DNA of 64,000 bases from Chitinophaga ginsengisoli (GCF_003014595.1 NZ_PYGK01000005.1:434001-498000); one strand, 5' to 3'; numbered from the stretch's first letter, positions 54,768 to 62,880 are shown. A program made the numbers and translations. Notes: generated by a model not told the origin, from the sequence alone.

Positions 54768-55857
54768 CGAGTTTTCTATATATCCTAATCGATCAGCAAA
54801 GCCGCTGTTACATATTTTGTACTGGTCAATGATGTTGTTTTTTATCATGGCTATTACATCATACTCTTTCAAGGCCAGTATTTTTTATACGGAAAGCGTA
54901 CTCTTTTCCTGCAGTGTACTGTTGAATGCTATCCTGATTCATTACTTTGTGTGTTATTTTGGTTTTCAGCATATAAGGAAAAAGAGATGGGCCTTAATTA
55001 TCGTGGATATCCTGGCTATATACTTTATATCTTTATTAATAACAACCTCTTCTTTGAACCTGTTGAAATATCTGTATCCTGAAAATGCAGTTATTGGCAG
55101 GTTGTATCAGAATTTTGCTGTGAACAGTTTCAGGAAGGCTTTTAATGGTGAATTGCTCCTGTGGATATTTTCCTTAATAATATGGTTTAATACCTTTGGA
55201 ATTATTATTAAAATAGGTAAAGATTTTCATGAAAGTTCCCTGGAGAAATTAGCTATTGCCCAGGAGAAGAATTCCATGGAAATAAGCTTTCTGCGTGCAC
55301 AGATACAGCCACATTTTTTATTCAATACCTTAAACAGCATATATGGGTTGATTATTCATAATGAGGAAGCCAGCAGAGTGGTCATACAGTTGTCCAATTT
55401 ACTACGGTTTTCCTTATATGATAGTGCAAAAGAGCATATTACACTTAAAGAAGAGATCGAATTTTTAAGTAATTACCTGCTACTTGAAAAAATGCGGTAT
55501 AAAGAGAGCCGGGTGCAAATAGAATATGATTTTGAGCAAATTGAAAACAAAGAAAAAATTATTAAACCCTTAATTTTAATTAACTTTATTGAGAACGCCT
55601 TTAAGCATGGGATAAATGCCACTATAAAGAACGCATGGATAAAGTTATCTATGACAGAACAAGATGGTATTTTGACTTTCCATTCTGCAAACAACAAACC
55701 CATTGCAGCCAATGGCAAAAGGAATCATGAATCCAGCGGTGGTCTTGGACTTAAAAATGTACGACGTAGACTAGAGTTGGAATATCAAACGCGCTACAGC
55801 CTGGACATAAAAGAAACAGACGATGTCTATGAGGTGGCGCTGGTGCTAAAGTTATAA
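54754..55857 (+). CDS. LytS-type sensor histidine kinase
   Basis: 367 residues. Four hydrophobic helices (about 18-36, 46-70, 80-100, 133-152), then a His_kinase domain of the LytS class with phospho-acceptor His187 in RAQIQPHFLFNTLNSIYGL. An ATPase part follows with LILINFIENAFKHGI (N box) and GGLGLKNVRRRLEL (G box). It overlaps the lanB gene by 14 bp and precedes the LytTR regulator by 25 bp, so it is co-expressed with the biosynthetic genes. It probably senses the envelope or the exported peptide. Confidence 0.94.
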   Translation: MARSNEFSIYPNRSAKPLLHILYWSMMLFFIMAITSYSFKASIFYTESVLFSCSVLLNAILIHYFVCYFGFQHIRKKRWALIIVDILAIYFISLLITTSSLNLLKYLYPENAVIGRLYQNFAVNSFRKAFNGELLLWIFSLIIWFNTFGIIIKIGKDFHESSLEKLAIAQEKNSMEISFLRAQIQPHFLFNTLNSIYGLIIHNEEASRVVIQLSNLLRFSLYDSAKEHITLKEEIEFLSNYLLLEKMRYKESRVQIEYDFEQIENKEKIIKPLILINFIENAFKHGINATIKNAWIKLSMTEQDGILTFHSANNKPIAANGKRNHESSGGLGLKNVRRRLELEYQTRYSLDIKETDDVYEVALVLKL

Positions 55858-55882
55858 CCTATATGACCCTTACCCTTTTACG

Positions 55883-56611
55883 ATGAAAGTCCTGATAGTT
55901 GACGATGAACCCATAGCCCAACAAATACTGGAGAATCTATCCAGGAAAGTAAGTTACTTAGACATAGTAGGTATTTGTGACAATGCGATCGTTGCATTGG
56001 AATCGATACAGGAAATGCAACCAGATTTGATTTTTCTGGATATACAAATGCCGGAGATGACGGGATTGGAGATGTTGCGTATTCTCCGTCAAAAGAATAT
56101 CCTGGTTATATTTACAACTGCTTTTCATGAATATGCCCTCGAGAGTTATGAATTGGATGCGGTAGATTATCTGCTTAAGCCAGTGGCATTTGAGCGCTTC
56201 CTCAAAGCAGTCACTAAAGCCAACGAGCTTTTTAAATTGAAGCAAATACAACAGTCTTCCATCAACGCCGCTAAAAATAGCGAGACCAAAAATTACGTAT
56301 GGGCTAAGGAGGGGCGTAAGCGGGTGCAGATATGTATAGAAGACATTATCCTGGTGCAGGCGTTAAAAGATTATATGGAATTACAGTTGCCAACCGGGAA
56401 GGTTATTTTAAACATCACTATGAACAAAATAGAGGAATTGCTGCCTCCTCCTTCTTTTTTACGTGTTAATCGTTCCTGCATTGTGCGTAAAAGCGCTATT
56501 AAATACATTCAGGACATGCATATAGAAATTAACCTGCCTACGGTAAAAAGGATTCCCATAGGCCCAACCTATTGGGAAGATGTGAAAAAGCATATAGTGG
56601 AATTATTTTAA
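55883..56611 (+). CDS. LytTR-family response regulator
   Basis: 242 residues: receiver domain (about 1-120) with phospho-acceptor Asp53 (DLIFLDIQMPEM) and Lys in DYLLKPVAF, then a LytTR DNA-binding domain (about 140-240; DIILVQALKDYMELQLP, FLRVNRSCIVRKSAIKYI). Partner of the LytS kinase. The likely targets are the 21-bp-spaced repeats upstream of 42721 and of 56732. Confidence 0.95.
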   Translation: MKVLIVDDEPIAQQILENLSRKVSYLDIVGICDNAIVALESIQEMQPDLIFLDIQMPEMTGLEMLRILRQKNILVIFTTAFHEYALESYELDAVDYLLKPVAFERFLKAVTKANELFKLKQIQQSSINAAKNSETKNYVWAKEGRKRVQICIEDIILVQALKDYMELQLPTGKVILNITMNKIEELLPPPSFLRVNRSCIVRKSAIKYIQDMHIEINLPTVKRIPIGPTYWEDVKKHIVELF

Positions 56612-56635
56612 TATAAGAGGTAAGAGCGCTTCTCT

Positions 56636-56663
56636 GTCGAAAAACGCATGTGTTTGGTCGAAA
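56636..56663 (+). promoter_or_regulatory. Candidate LytTR-type operator (two direct repeats)
   Basis: gtcgaaaaac at 56636 and gtcgaaa at 56657, start-to-start 21 bp. The first copy is identical over 10 bases to the one at 42606 and the spacing is the same. It lies 69-96 bp upstream of the peptide gene at 56732 and directly after the LytTR gene. Confidence 0.6.
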
Positions 56664-56731
56664 GAATTATGTTTCTTTTTTATAAAAGATAAACTTGGGA
56701 TTACATTATTATTAATCCTAAATCTAACTCT

Positions 56732-56881
56732 ATGCCGACCCAAAAACTTCAAATCAAAAAACGCGTCGTTTGTAAGTGTAAAGCAGAAGAGCAACCTGTA
56801 GTTCTTAAAAATAACCGCGACGCTAAAACACCACCTGACACCACCGTTACTATTCCCCCTACTGGTTTTACTACTTTTTGA
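56732..56881 (+). CDS. Candidate class I lanthipeptide-like precursor (C-x-C, Thr-rich)
   Basis: A 49-residue peptide read directly from the sequence. The leader-like start MPTQKLQIKKRVV carries the K-L-x-(I/L)-K-K pattern seen in short Bacteroidota lanthipeptide leaders. Then come Cys14 and Cys16 (CKCK) and a Thr/Pro-rich tail (TPPDTTVTIPPTGFTTF). There is no Gly-Gly. It sits behind the two-component genes with its own operator-like repeat and is closed by a strong terminator, so it is probably a separately transcribed product peptide or signal of the same locus. Confidence 0.65.
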   Translation: MPTQKLQIKKRVVCKCKAEEQPVVLKNNRDAKTPPDTTVTIPPTGFTTF

Positions 56882-56973
56882 TTGCTGAGCAGGCCGATAT
56901 TTACACGATTATTTCCAACAGCTACGGACAACCGCTTTTCTTTAAGATGCTATCGCCTGCCTTGGAAAGGTAT

Positions 56974-57014
56974 AACGACAAACGCCGGAGATAATACCTC
57001 CGGCGTTTGCCGTT
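56974..57014 (+). terminator. Strong hairpin terminator at the end of the RiPP locus
   Basis: A 17-bp stem with one mismatch (core caaacgccggag / ctccggcgtttg) and a 7-base loop. It separates the last peptide gene from the GH43 gene. The T run after it is short. Confidence 0.7.
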
Positions 57015-57152
57015 ATGCCCGAAATTGAAGGATTTTATAGAAAAGTAAAAAGCCGCAGGTTGAGATAAATCGACAAAACGCTGAACAGATTATGCAGTAT
57101 CTATTCGTTTATTTGAATGATACTAATCAAATCATTTTAACCACAATTTTCC

Positions 57153-58706
57153 ATGAAAAAAGAGTTATTTACTGGAACTGCTGTTGTCATCGCATTGCTG
57201 GTGGCCGGTTGCCAGAAAAAGCAATCGGAAAGTATTACTCAGTTGAGTCCACCCACAACGTTAAGCGTCGCACCTGCATTAGGAACATTGCTGGATAGTG
57301 CTATTTATCGCATCAGGGCGTTCTCTTCGCTACCAGCAGGCCCGGTAGTTGAAGTAACTGGAAACTCAACCGCTGCAGGTGCTAAAATTCAGCAATGGGG
57401 ATGGTTTCCTAATAACGGACAGAAATGGAAGCTTATAAAAATCGATGCCACTTATTATAAGCTGGTCAATGTTACGAGTAATAAATGTCTCCAGTCGCCA
57501 TCGGCAACTTCGGGAGAGATATTACAGCAGGGAACCGATGATGGCTCTGATGCACAACGCTGGGCAATTGCCTATTCCGGCAATAACAATGTTTTTTCGC
57601 TGACCAACAAGCAAACAGGTATGAAAATGGTTGTTGATCCTGAAGATAGTGTGCCAGGCAGAAAAATCAAACAGAAAAGTAGTGTAACAGGCACGCAGGA
57701 TCTCTTTGAATTCCGTAACCTCAATTTTCAGAATCCTTTAATTACTGGCAGCCGTCCTGATCCCTTCATAGCGCAGAAAGATGGATATTATTATTTCCTG
57801 TATACTAAAGGTAATAAGATAGGCATTACGAAAACTCCATCCGTATCATTACTGGCGGCTATGCCTGAGACCATCGTCTGGACTCCTCCCACTGGTACGG
57901 CGTATTCGTCTAATATATGGGCGCCTGAATTACATTTCCTGTCAGGCAAGTGGTATATCTATTTCGCTGCTGATGATGCAGGTGGAGATGATAATCACCG
58001 CATGTTCGTACTGGAGAATCCCAATGCAGATCCAACAACCGGAACATGGACATTCAAAGGAAAGATATTTGATTCAACTGATCAATGGGCTATTGATGGT
58101 TCGGTATTGACCATTGGCACTAAAAATTACTTCATATGGTCGGGTTGGGAGAATGTGGCTACCAAATATAAACAGTATATATACCTTGCTCCGATGTCCA
58201 ACCCATGGACCATCAGCGGTGCCAGGGTGGCTGTATCATCGCCTACCAATACCTGGGAAAAATATGAGCCCAGTTCATTAGGACTTGGCGTTAATGAAGG
58301 TCCTATCATGCTGCAGAAAGATGCCAGTAGTCCGGTATTCATTATATATTCCGCAAGCCGGTATACGAGTGACAATTATTGCCTGGCACAGATACAGTTA
58401 AGAAGCGGAGGTGATCCCACCGTTGCCGCCGACTGGATAAATAAGAAACAGGTGTTTGTCAGAAATGATGCTAACAGTGTTTATGGACCAGGGCACAACG
58501 GCTTTTTTACCAGTAGTTATACCGACGCAAACGATGTGTTGCATACCGAAAACTGGTTTGTATATCATGCGCGCAGTGTAGCCGCCACTACAAATGGAGG
58601 CAGACCGGCGAGAATACAAAAGCTAACCTGGAATACAGATGGATCACCAAACTTTGGCGTAGCCGGAGCTACAGGTGTTGATATTCCTATTCCGATAGGT
58701 GACTGA
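57153..58706 (+). CDS. GH43 family glycosidase lipoprotein with ricin-type lectin domain
   Basis: 517 residues. Lipoprotein signal with lipobox (ALLVAGC, lipidated Cys20), a ricin-B-like lectin domain (about 50-185; IQQWGWFPNNGQKWKL, ILQQGTDDGSDAQRWAI), then a five-bladed propeller of GH43: GSRPDPFIAQKDGYYYF (general base Asp), WAPELHFLSGKWYIYFA, QWAIDGSVLTI (pKa-modulating Asp), NEGPIMLQK (acid Glu) and GPGHNGFF. It probably acts on arabinose- or xylose-containing side chains at the cell surface. It is separated from the RiPP locus by a terminator and followed by another. Confidence 0.92.
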   Translation: MKKELFTGTAVVIALLVAGCQKKQSESITQLSPPTTLSVAPALGTLLDSAIYRIRAFSSLPAGPVVEVTGNSTAAGAKIQQWGWFPNNGQKWKLIKIDATYYKLVNVTSNKCLQSPSATSGEILQQGTDDGSDAQRWAIAYSGNNNVFSLTNKQTGMKMVVDPEDSVPGRKIKQKSSVTGTQDLFEFRNLNFQNPLITGSRPDPFIAQKDGYYYFLYTKGNKIGITKTPSVSLLAAMPETIVWTPPTGTAYSSNIWAPELHFLSGKWYIYFAADDAGGDDNHRMFVLENPNADPTTGTWTFKGKIFDSTDQWAIDGSVLTIGTKNYFIWSGWENVATKYKQYIYLAPMSNPWTISGARVAVSSPTNTWEKYEPSSLGLGVNEGPIMLQKDASSPVFIIYSASRYTSDNYCLAQIQLRSGGDPTVAADWINKKQVFVRNDANSVYGPGHNGFFTSSYTDANDVLHTENWFVYHARSVAATTNGGRPARIQKLTWNTDGSPNFGVAGATGVDIPIPIGD

Positions 58707-58729
58707 TAAGGTTATCAGGGTTGTTTATG

Positions 58730-58777
58730 GGGCCGACCTAAAAGCAGCTTTTTTGCTTTTGGGTCGGCCCTGTTTTT
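58730..58777 (+). terminator. Rho-independent terminator of the GH43 gene
   Basis: A 17-bp stem with one wobble pair (gggccgacctaaaag / cttttgggtcggccc at its base) and a T run (tgttttta). It lies 24 bp after the stop codon. The T run continues into the 21-bp repeat. Confidence 0.85.
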
Positions 58778-58793
58778 AGTGCCCGGTAGCGGT
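58773..58793. repeat. 21-bp direct repeat, copy 1
   Basis: Five T followed by agtgcccggtagcggt. An exact second copy lies at 62860-62880, in the same orientation, also directly after a terminator hairpin. On the minus strand each copy lies just downstream of a gene end (the receptor relic here, the aldo/keto reductase there). Confidence 0.75.
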
Positions 58794-58811
58794 ACTTTTG
58801 CTGGATCTCTT

Positions 58812-58967
58812 TTAAAATTTATAAAGATAATTTACTGTGAGCCTGGCACCATTTCCTTTCACATAGCCAAGGTTATCAGACATCCATTGAGAAGGAATAG
58901 TAAAGTAATTTTTATTCAATAGGTTTTCTATACCGATTTGGACAGCGTCTACTACCGTTACCTTCAC
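58812..58967 (-). pseudogene. C-terminal relic of a TonB-dependent receptor
   Basis: An open minus-strand frame of about 51 codons, directly downstream of and in frame with the SDR stop. It contains VQIGIENLLNKNYFTIPSQW, then GYVKGNGARLTVNYLYKF and a stop. The N-L-x-(N/D)-K-x-Y motif and the terminal aromatic-x-F end are those of TonB-dependent siderophore-type receptors. There is no start codon and no upstream barrel, so only the end of the gene survives. Confidence 0.7.
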
Positions 58968-58988
58968 TTCTGCGACACAGAACTCATT

Positions 58989-59786
58989 TTAGTTAACTAC
59001 CGGGAAATTTCCTCCATCGATAGCGAGATTCGCGCCAGTGATATAGGAGGCGGCGGGTGAAACAAGGAAGTAGATCAGTTCAGCTGTTTCTTCCGGAGCG
59101 GCCATTCTTCCCAGCGGTACGCCACCAACTCTTTCGAAAAGCTTTTCAGTCATTTTCTCCACAGTAATATCTGCCTGTTTTGCATAATCCTCCAGAAAAG
59201 CGGTCATAGCCTCCGTTTTATTTAAGCCAGGAGATACGGTCACTACTCTTATACCTTTATCGGCAACTTGTGTGGCCAATGCTTTACTATAGGTATTCAA
59301 TGCTGCTTTTGCGGTACTATAAGCCATAGTAGACTCCCAGATAGGAAACTGACTACTAGTGGTGGAGATATGAATGATCACGCCACTTTTTTGCTCCAGC
59401 ATTTTGGGTAGTAAAGCCCTATCGAGGCGAACAGACGAGAGCAGGTTAACTTGCAGGGCCTGGTTCCAGTGTTCGTCCGTCAGGGTACTAAATCCTCCAC
59501 CTGGATAGGTGTTTGCTCCCATGTTATTGATCAGTATGTCTATGTGCCCGAATTGCTCGTGAATGAAATTGGCTACTTTGTTCACTTCTTCAGCCTTTGA
59601 TAAGTCTGCGGCAATAAAGGTGTATGTGGCACCCTGCTCATCCGGTGGATTTCGGGCTGTGACAATAACAGTTGCACCTGCCTGCTCTAATCGTTTAACA
59701 ATAGCTTTACCGATTCCCTTTGTTCCTCCTGTCACCAGGGCGATTTTACCTTGTAATATCCCATTAGTGGTTTGTCTACTTTCCAT
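58989..59786 (-). CDS. SDR-family oxidoreductase
   Basis: 265 residues. Cofactor loop TGGTKGIG (about 19-26), NNMG (about 88-91) and catalytic YSTAK with the preceding Ser in STTSSQF. The C-terminus (PEETAELIYFLVSPAASYITGANLAIDGGNF) is the classical SDR ending. It is divergent from an HxlR-type regulator gene, which usually controls such a neighbour in response to reactive quinones or aldehydes. The substrate is unknown. Confidence 0.92.
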   Translation of the reverse strand: MESRQTTNGILQGKIALVTGGTKGIGKAIVKRLEQAGATVIVTARNPPDEQGATYTFIAADLSKAEEVNKVANFIHEQFGHIDILINNMGANTYPGGGFSTLTDEHWNQALQVNLLSSVRLDRALLPKMLEQKSGVIIHISTTSSQFPIWESTMAYSTAKAALNTYSKALATQVADKGIRVVTVSPGLNKTEAMTAFLEDYAKQADITVEKMTEKLFERVGGVPLGRMAAPEETAELIYFLVSPAASYITGANLAIDGGNFPVVN

Positions 59787-59851
59787 ACTAAATGTTTTTA
59801 ATTGCGTGTTATTCGTTTACCGAAAAAATAGATTTATTTTAGTTTCATAAA

Positions 59852-59946
59852 GTAACTAAAACTGTTGCTTGTAATTATTCTCACAGCACTAATTGGTAGT
59901 GACGTTTATGTAACTAAAAGCCGAAAAGTGGTAACATTCATGTAAC
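59852..59946. promoter_or_regulatory. Repeated gtaac boxes in the SDR/HxlR divergent promoter
   Basis: gtaactaaaa occurs at 59852 and 59910, and further gtaac copies are at 59931 and 59942. Four copies in 95 bp of a divergent promoter suggest the binding site of the adjacent HxlR-type regulator. Confidence 0.4.
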
Positions 59947-59948
59947 CA

Positions 59949-60305
59949 ATGAAGAAATTGAAAGAAGATATACCCGCCTGCCCGATTGTTTACACGATGA
60001 CCTATTTAGGCGGGAAATGGAAACCTATTATCCTGGGACGGCTCTTAAAGGGACCTGTTCGGTTTGGTAAGCTAGCGGTACAAATACCGGATATATCACG
60101 TAAAATATTAACTGAACAACTGAAGGAGTTAGAGGAAGATGGACTGATTATCCGGCATAGCTATAACGAGAAGCCGCCACGTGTTGAATATGAATTAAGC
60201 GAGATAGGCCAAACGGTTATTCCTGTTTTATTGGCTATGACAGAGCTGGGGAGCAAAATGCATGAAGCTATAACCAGACATAAGCGTGTTGCTACAGGCG
60301 CTTAG
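59949..60305 (+). CDS. HxlR-family winged-helix regulator
   Basis: 118 residues. The family signature is complete: Cys11 in the N-terminal ACPI segment, GGKWKPIILGRLLKGPVRFGKL, the recognition helix DISRKILTEQLKELEEDGLI and the wing PRVEYELSEIGQTV. The N-terminal Cys is the redox-sensing residue in relatives such as YodB and HypR. Divergent from the SDR gene, which it probably represses. Confidence 0.94.
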   Translation: MKKLKEDIPACPIVYTMTYLGGKWKPIILGRLLKGPVRFGKLAVQIPDISRKILTEQLKELEEDGLIIRHSYNEKPPRVEYELSEIGQTVIPVLLAMTELGSKMHEAITRHKRVATGA

Positions 60306-60311
60306 TGATTG

Positions 60312-60398
60312 CTATTTCCCCTGCCCTCTCATCTCAATCCTGTACCGGATGGCTTTAGCCATTCGGGAGTCCAACGTATCAAAATGACCCCCTGGCAT
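60312..60398 (-). other. Short open frame, possible gene relic
   Basis: A 28-residue minus-strand frame (MPGGHFDTLDSRMAKAIRYR, then IEMRGQGK and a stop). It has the look of the end of an enzyme chain but cannot be assigned to a family, and a stop lies in frame just upstream. Recorded because it falls in a stretch with other relics. Confidence 0.3.
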
Positions 60399-60451
60399 GC
60401 TTCATCCTTTCTCGGTGAGGCAGTACTACCTATGGCTTACTTTAAACTTAC

Positions 60452-60506
60452 CAAAAGGATATCAAAAGGATACCAAAAGGATATAAAAAGGATATAAAAA
60501 GGATAT
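60452..60506. repeat. Five tandem 11-bp units with phased A-tracts
   Basis: Five consecutive units of (c/a)aaaaggata(t/c). The A-tracts are spaced 11 bp, close to one helical turn, so the DNA should be intrinsically bent. It lies 138 bp upstream of the gene at 60644, within a 338-bp stretch without an intact gene. Confidence 0.85.
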
Positions 60507-60643
60507 CTATATATCAAATGGATATTGAAGTGACCTTTAAATACTATTTTAGTCTCCATTTGATAAGCTATTGGTAAGTTCTTCGTATATTAGAGATACT
60601 GAGACTGTAAACTTGTAATCTATAACCTCAAAAAACCTTTTTT

Positions 60644-61183
60644 ATGGCCATTGTTAAAGACAATATCCTCCTGAAGCTTGTACGGGGCACCCTCGGTAAG
60701 CAACTCACGATCTACGAACGGAATGGGCAGATCATTATGGCGACGAAACGCGGTCCATCAAAGAAAAAGCCTACACAAAAGCAGTTAGAAGCAAGGCTTA
60801 AGATGACTATTGCTTCGGGACGTGCACAGCGGGCGCTGGCCGATCCGGAGGTAAAAGCCTACTATGCGTCGCTGGCAGGGCCAGGACAAAATGCCTATAA
60901 TATAGCAGTGAAAGACGCTTACCGCAGTCCTGAGGTTCAAAGTATCAGATTAGAAGAAGAGGAAGTTGTGGTGACTGCTAAAAATGAGTTCCGTGTAGCA
61001 GAAGTGGAGGTAACGGTAGTAGACGCTGAGGGTGTTGTTAAGGAGCGCGGGAAGGCTATCCTGGGCTGGAACGGAGTAGATTGGCATTATAAGGCAACTG
61101 TGCTGCCTGCAGGCGGTAAAGTCATCGTGGAGGTGGTAAGTCTGCCCGAGAAACTAACGGTGAAGGAATTGCTGCTTACATAA
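60644..61183 (+). CDS. Hypothetical protein with basic N-terminal half
   Basis: 179 residues, no signal peptide. Residues about 5-45 are basic (IYERNGQIIMATKRGPSKKKPTQKQ), then a helix-rich part (LEARLKMTIASGRAQRALADPEVKAYY). The C-terminal 70 residues are beta-strand rich and Val/Glu-rich (EEEEVVVTAKNEFRVAEVEV). It resembles conserved Bacteroidota hypotheticals of unknown role. The phased repeat upstream may belong to its promoter. Confidence 0.7.
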   Translation: MAIVKDNILLKLVRGTLGKQLTIYERNGQIIMATKRGPSKKKPTQKQLEARLKMTIASGRAQRALADPEVKAYYASLAGPGQNAYNIAVKDAYRSPEVQSIRLEEEEVVVTAKNEFRVAEVEVTVVDAEGVVKERGKAILGWNGVDWHYKATVLPAGGKVIVEVVSLPEKLTVKELLLT

Positions 61184-61552
61184 AAAACGTCTTCACTGTT
61201 TACGCATGGCTTCTTCCTGGTTGGGGAGTTTTGCCTGTATAGCTGAAATAATCTCCCATTTGCGCGCCTGCGCGAATTATTTTGACACGTTTTGTTCCCC
61301 CGTTGAAAGTGGGCAGGCGTAGCCTTGCCACAGGCTTTCAATTTGATCCTTGATGGATCAGGTCGAATCCTTGAGCACTTAACGGGGCTTGAAAGATGAT
61401 GCTACTGCGGGAATCGAATTTACTTTGATTGGATGATATGCATTTATGAAAAGAAACCCATGATTATCAACTTCTAAGACATTTAGATAGCAGTGAATAA
61501 AATACGTTCGTTTATTTTGGCAATTTGGTAATTTTAAAGCGACGCTTTTAAA
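61184..61552. other. Intergenic region with possible relic
   Basis: 369 bp. On the minus strand 61193-61276 an open frame of 27 residues (FAQARKWEIISAIQAKLPNQ, then EEAMRKQ and a stop) reads like a protein C-terminus, with a stop immediately upstream. I could not assign it. The second half must contain the promoter of the AraC gene. Confidence 0.35.
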
Positions 61553-61951
61553 ATGAAACAAATGAGGCATAAAGAAAGAGATATCTCACCCAGAAAAATA
61601 GAAATTGCCAGGCAGTTTTTGTTTGAGCTAGATAAACATCTAACTGAACTAAAAACGGGACAAGTAGAAAAGTCGATCGAACTCAATGAAATTGCGGAAC
61701 GATTGTTTATAGTTCCTAATCATATGAGCGACACCGTGAGAGAAGTATTAGGCAAATCGCCTTGCGAAATCTACGAGAATAAATTAGTAGAAATAGCCAA
61801 AGATATGCTTGAAAATTCAAACAAGCCAGTCAACGAAATCGCGAGAACTTTAGATTACGACCCCTCTAATTTTACCAAGTTCTTTAAGAGTTATGCAGGA
61901 TTAACGCCCTCAAAATACAGGAAATCAAAAACAGAACACTTCACCATTTAA
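61553..61951 (+). CDS. Small AraC-type DNA-binding protein
   Basis: 132 residues. It consists only of an AraC-type HTH pair (about 40-125; LNEIAERLFIVPNHMSDTVREVLGKSP, VNEIARTLDYDPSNFTKFFKSYAGLTPSKYR) behind a short helical N-terminus. No ligand-binding domain. It precedes the SDR gene at 62016 by 64 bp in the same direction and probably regulates it. The start may also be three codons later (MRHKERD). Confidence 0.85.
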   Translation: MKQMRHKERDISPRKIEIARQFLFELDKHLTELKTGQVEKSIELNEIAERLFIVPNHMSDTVREVLGKSPCEIYENKLVEIAKDMLENSNKPVNEIARTLDYDPSNFTKFFKSYAGLTPSKYRKSKTEHFTI

Positions 61952-61988
61952 ACAGAATAGCTCACCATTTATTTTTCTCGGGGCTTTC

Positions 61989-61996
61989 TAGTTTTG
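61989..61996 (+). promoter_or_regulatory. Candidate -7 box of the second SDR gene
   Basis: tagttttg matches the Bacteroidota -7 consensus TAnnTTTG and lies 20 bp before the ATG. No good TTTG -33 box is at the standard spacing, so this is tentative. Confidence 0.3.
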
Positions 61997-62015
61997 TCAT
62001 CAATTAAATAATAAA

Positions 62016-62735
62016 ATGATGACAACAAAAAAGACAGTCCTGATTACAGGCGCCAATCAGGGACTTGGATTTGAGACAGCGAAACAACTAGCTGAACTTG
62101 GTTATTATGTTTACATGGGAAGTCGTGATAGATCCAAAGGAATAGCAGCGCAGAAAAAATTAAATGAATCAGGACTTAGTGATGTGGAGTTTATTGAGAT
62201 AGACGTAACAGACATCAATTCAATAAAATCGGCAAAGCAGGAATTAGCAGCAAAAACACAACAATTAGATGTGCTGATCAATAATGCAGGCATCTCAGGG
62301 GGGAGCCCTCAAAATATGTCCACATACGAAATGGAAAATTTGCGAAAAGTATTTGAAACTAATTTTTTTGGAGCGGTACAAACAACACAACAGTTTATTG
62401 ATTTACTAAAAGAATCTGCAGCGCCACGAATAGTAAATGTTTCAAGCGGATTAGGTTCTCTCCAGTTTAGTAATTCTCATGATTTTGCATTCTATGCCTA
62501 CGGATGTTCCAAAACAGCATTAAATGCCTTTACTGTAAGTTTAGCGAAGGAATTTCGGAATACAAATTTCAAAATAAACAGTGTTGAGCCGGGCTATACA
62601 GCAACAAACCTCAATCAATATCAGGGCACACAAACCGTAGAAGAAGCGGTTGGTATAATTGTCAAATCTGCAACCCTGGGTCACGATGCACCAACAGGAA
62701 AGTTTTTCTGGAAAGAAGGCGAATTTGCCTGGTAA
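62016..62735 (+). CDS. SDR-family oxidoreductase
   Basis: 239 residues. Cofactor loop TGANQGLG (about 10-17), the NNAGISGG strand (about 89-96) and catalytic Ser in NVSSGLG with Y-x-x-x-K in YGCSK. The ending (GKFFWKEGEFAW) is that of carbonyl-reductase-like SDRs. It is downstream of the small AraC gene, and the codons look more AT-rich than in neighbouring genes. Confidence 0.92.
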   Translation: MMTTKKTVLITGANQGLGFETAKQLAELGYYVYMGSRDRSKGIAAQKKLNESGLSDVEFIEIDVTDINSIKSAKQELAAKTQQLDVLINNAGISGGSPQNMSTYEMENLRKVFETNFFGAVQTTQQFIDLLKESAAPRIVNVSSGLGSLQFSNSHDFAFYAYGCSKTALNAFTVSLAKEFRNTNFKINSVEPGYTATNLNQYQGTQTVEEAVGIIVKSATLGHDAPTGKFFWKEGEFAW

Positions 62736-62822
62736 AAAACTACAGGCAGAAGCATTTTCACTAGCATGGTTATTGACGTGTAGCCAGTAACTGCTGGACT
62801 AAAGATTATTGGTTGAAAGAAA

Positions 62823-62853
62823 AAGCCGTCTTAATTATTATTGAAGACGGCTT
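62823..62853. terminator. Bidirectional terminator
   Basis: A perfect 10-bp stem (aagccgtctt / aagacggctt) with an 11-base AT-rich loop and T-rich flank, between the SDR and the convergent aldo/keto reductase. Confidence 0.85.
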
Positions 62854-62859
62854 CTTCCT

Positions 62860-62879
62860 TTTTTAGTGCCCGGTAGCGG

Positions 62880-62880
<1 letters not shown>
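62860..62880. repeat. 21-bp direct repeat, copy 2
   Basis: Exact copy of 58773-58793 (five T, then agtgcccggtagcggt). Its last base is the first base of the aldo/keto reductase stop codon as read on the minus strand. Confidence 0.75.

Noticed and set aside
60309..60497. 62-residue frame ending in the 11-bp repeats
   Set aside because: Its C-terminus is just translated tandem repeat (KRISKGYQKDIKRI), and the rest has no protein-like character.
60452..60506. CRISPR-like array
   Set aside because: The units are directly adjacent without spacers and only 11 bp long; no cas genes are in the window.
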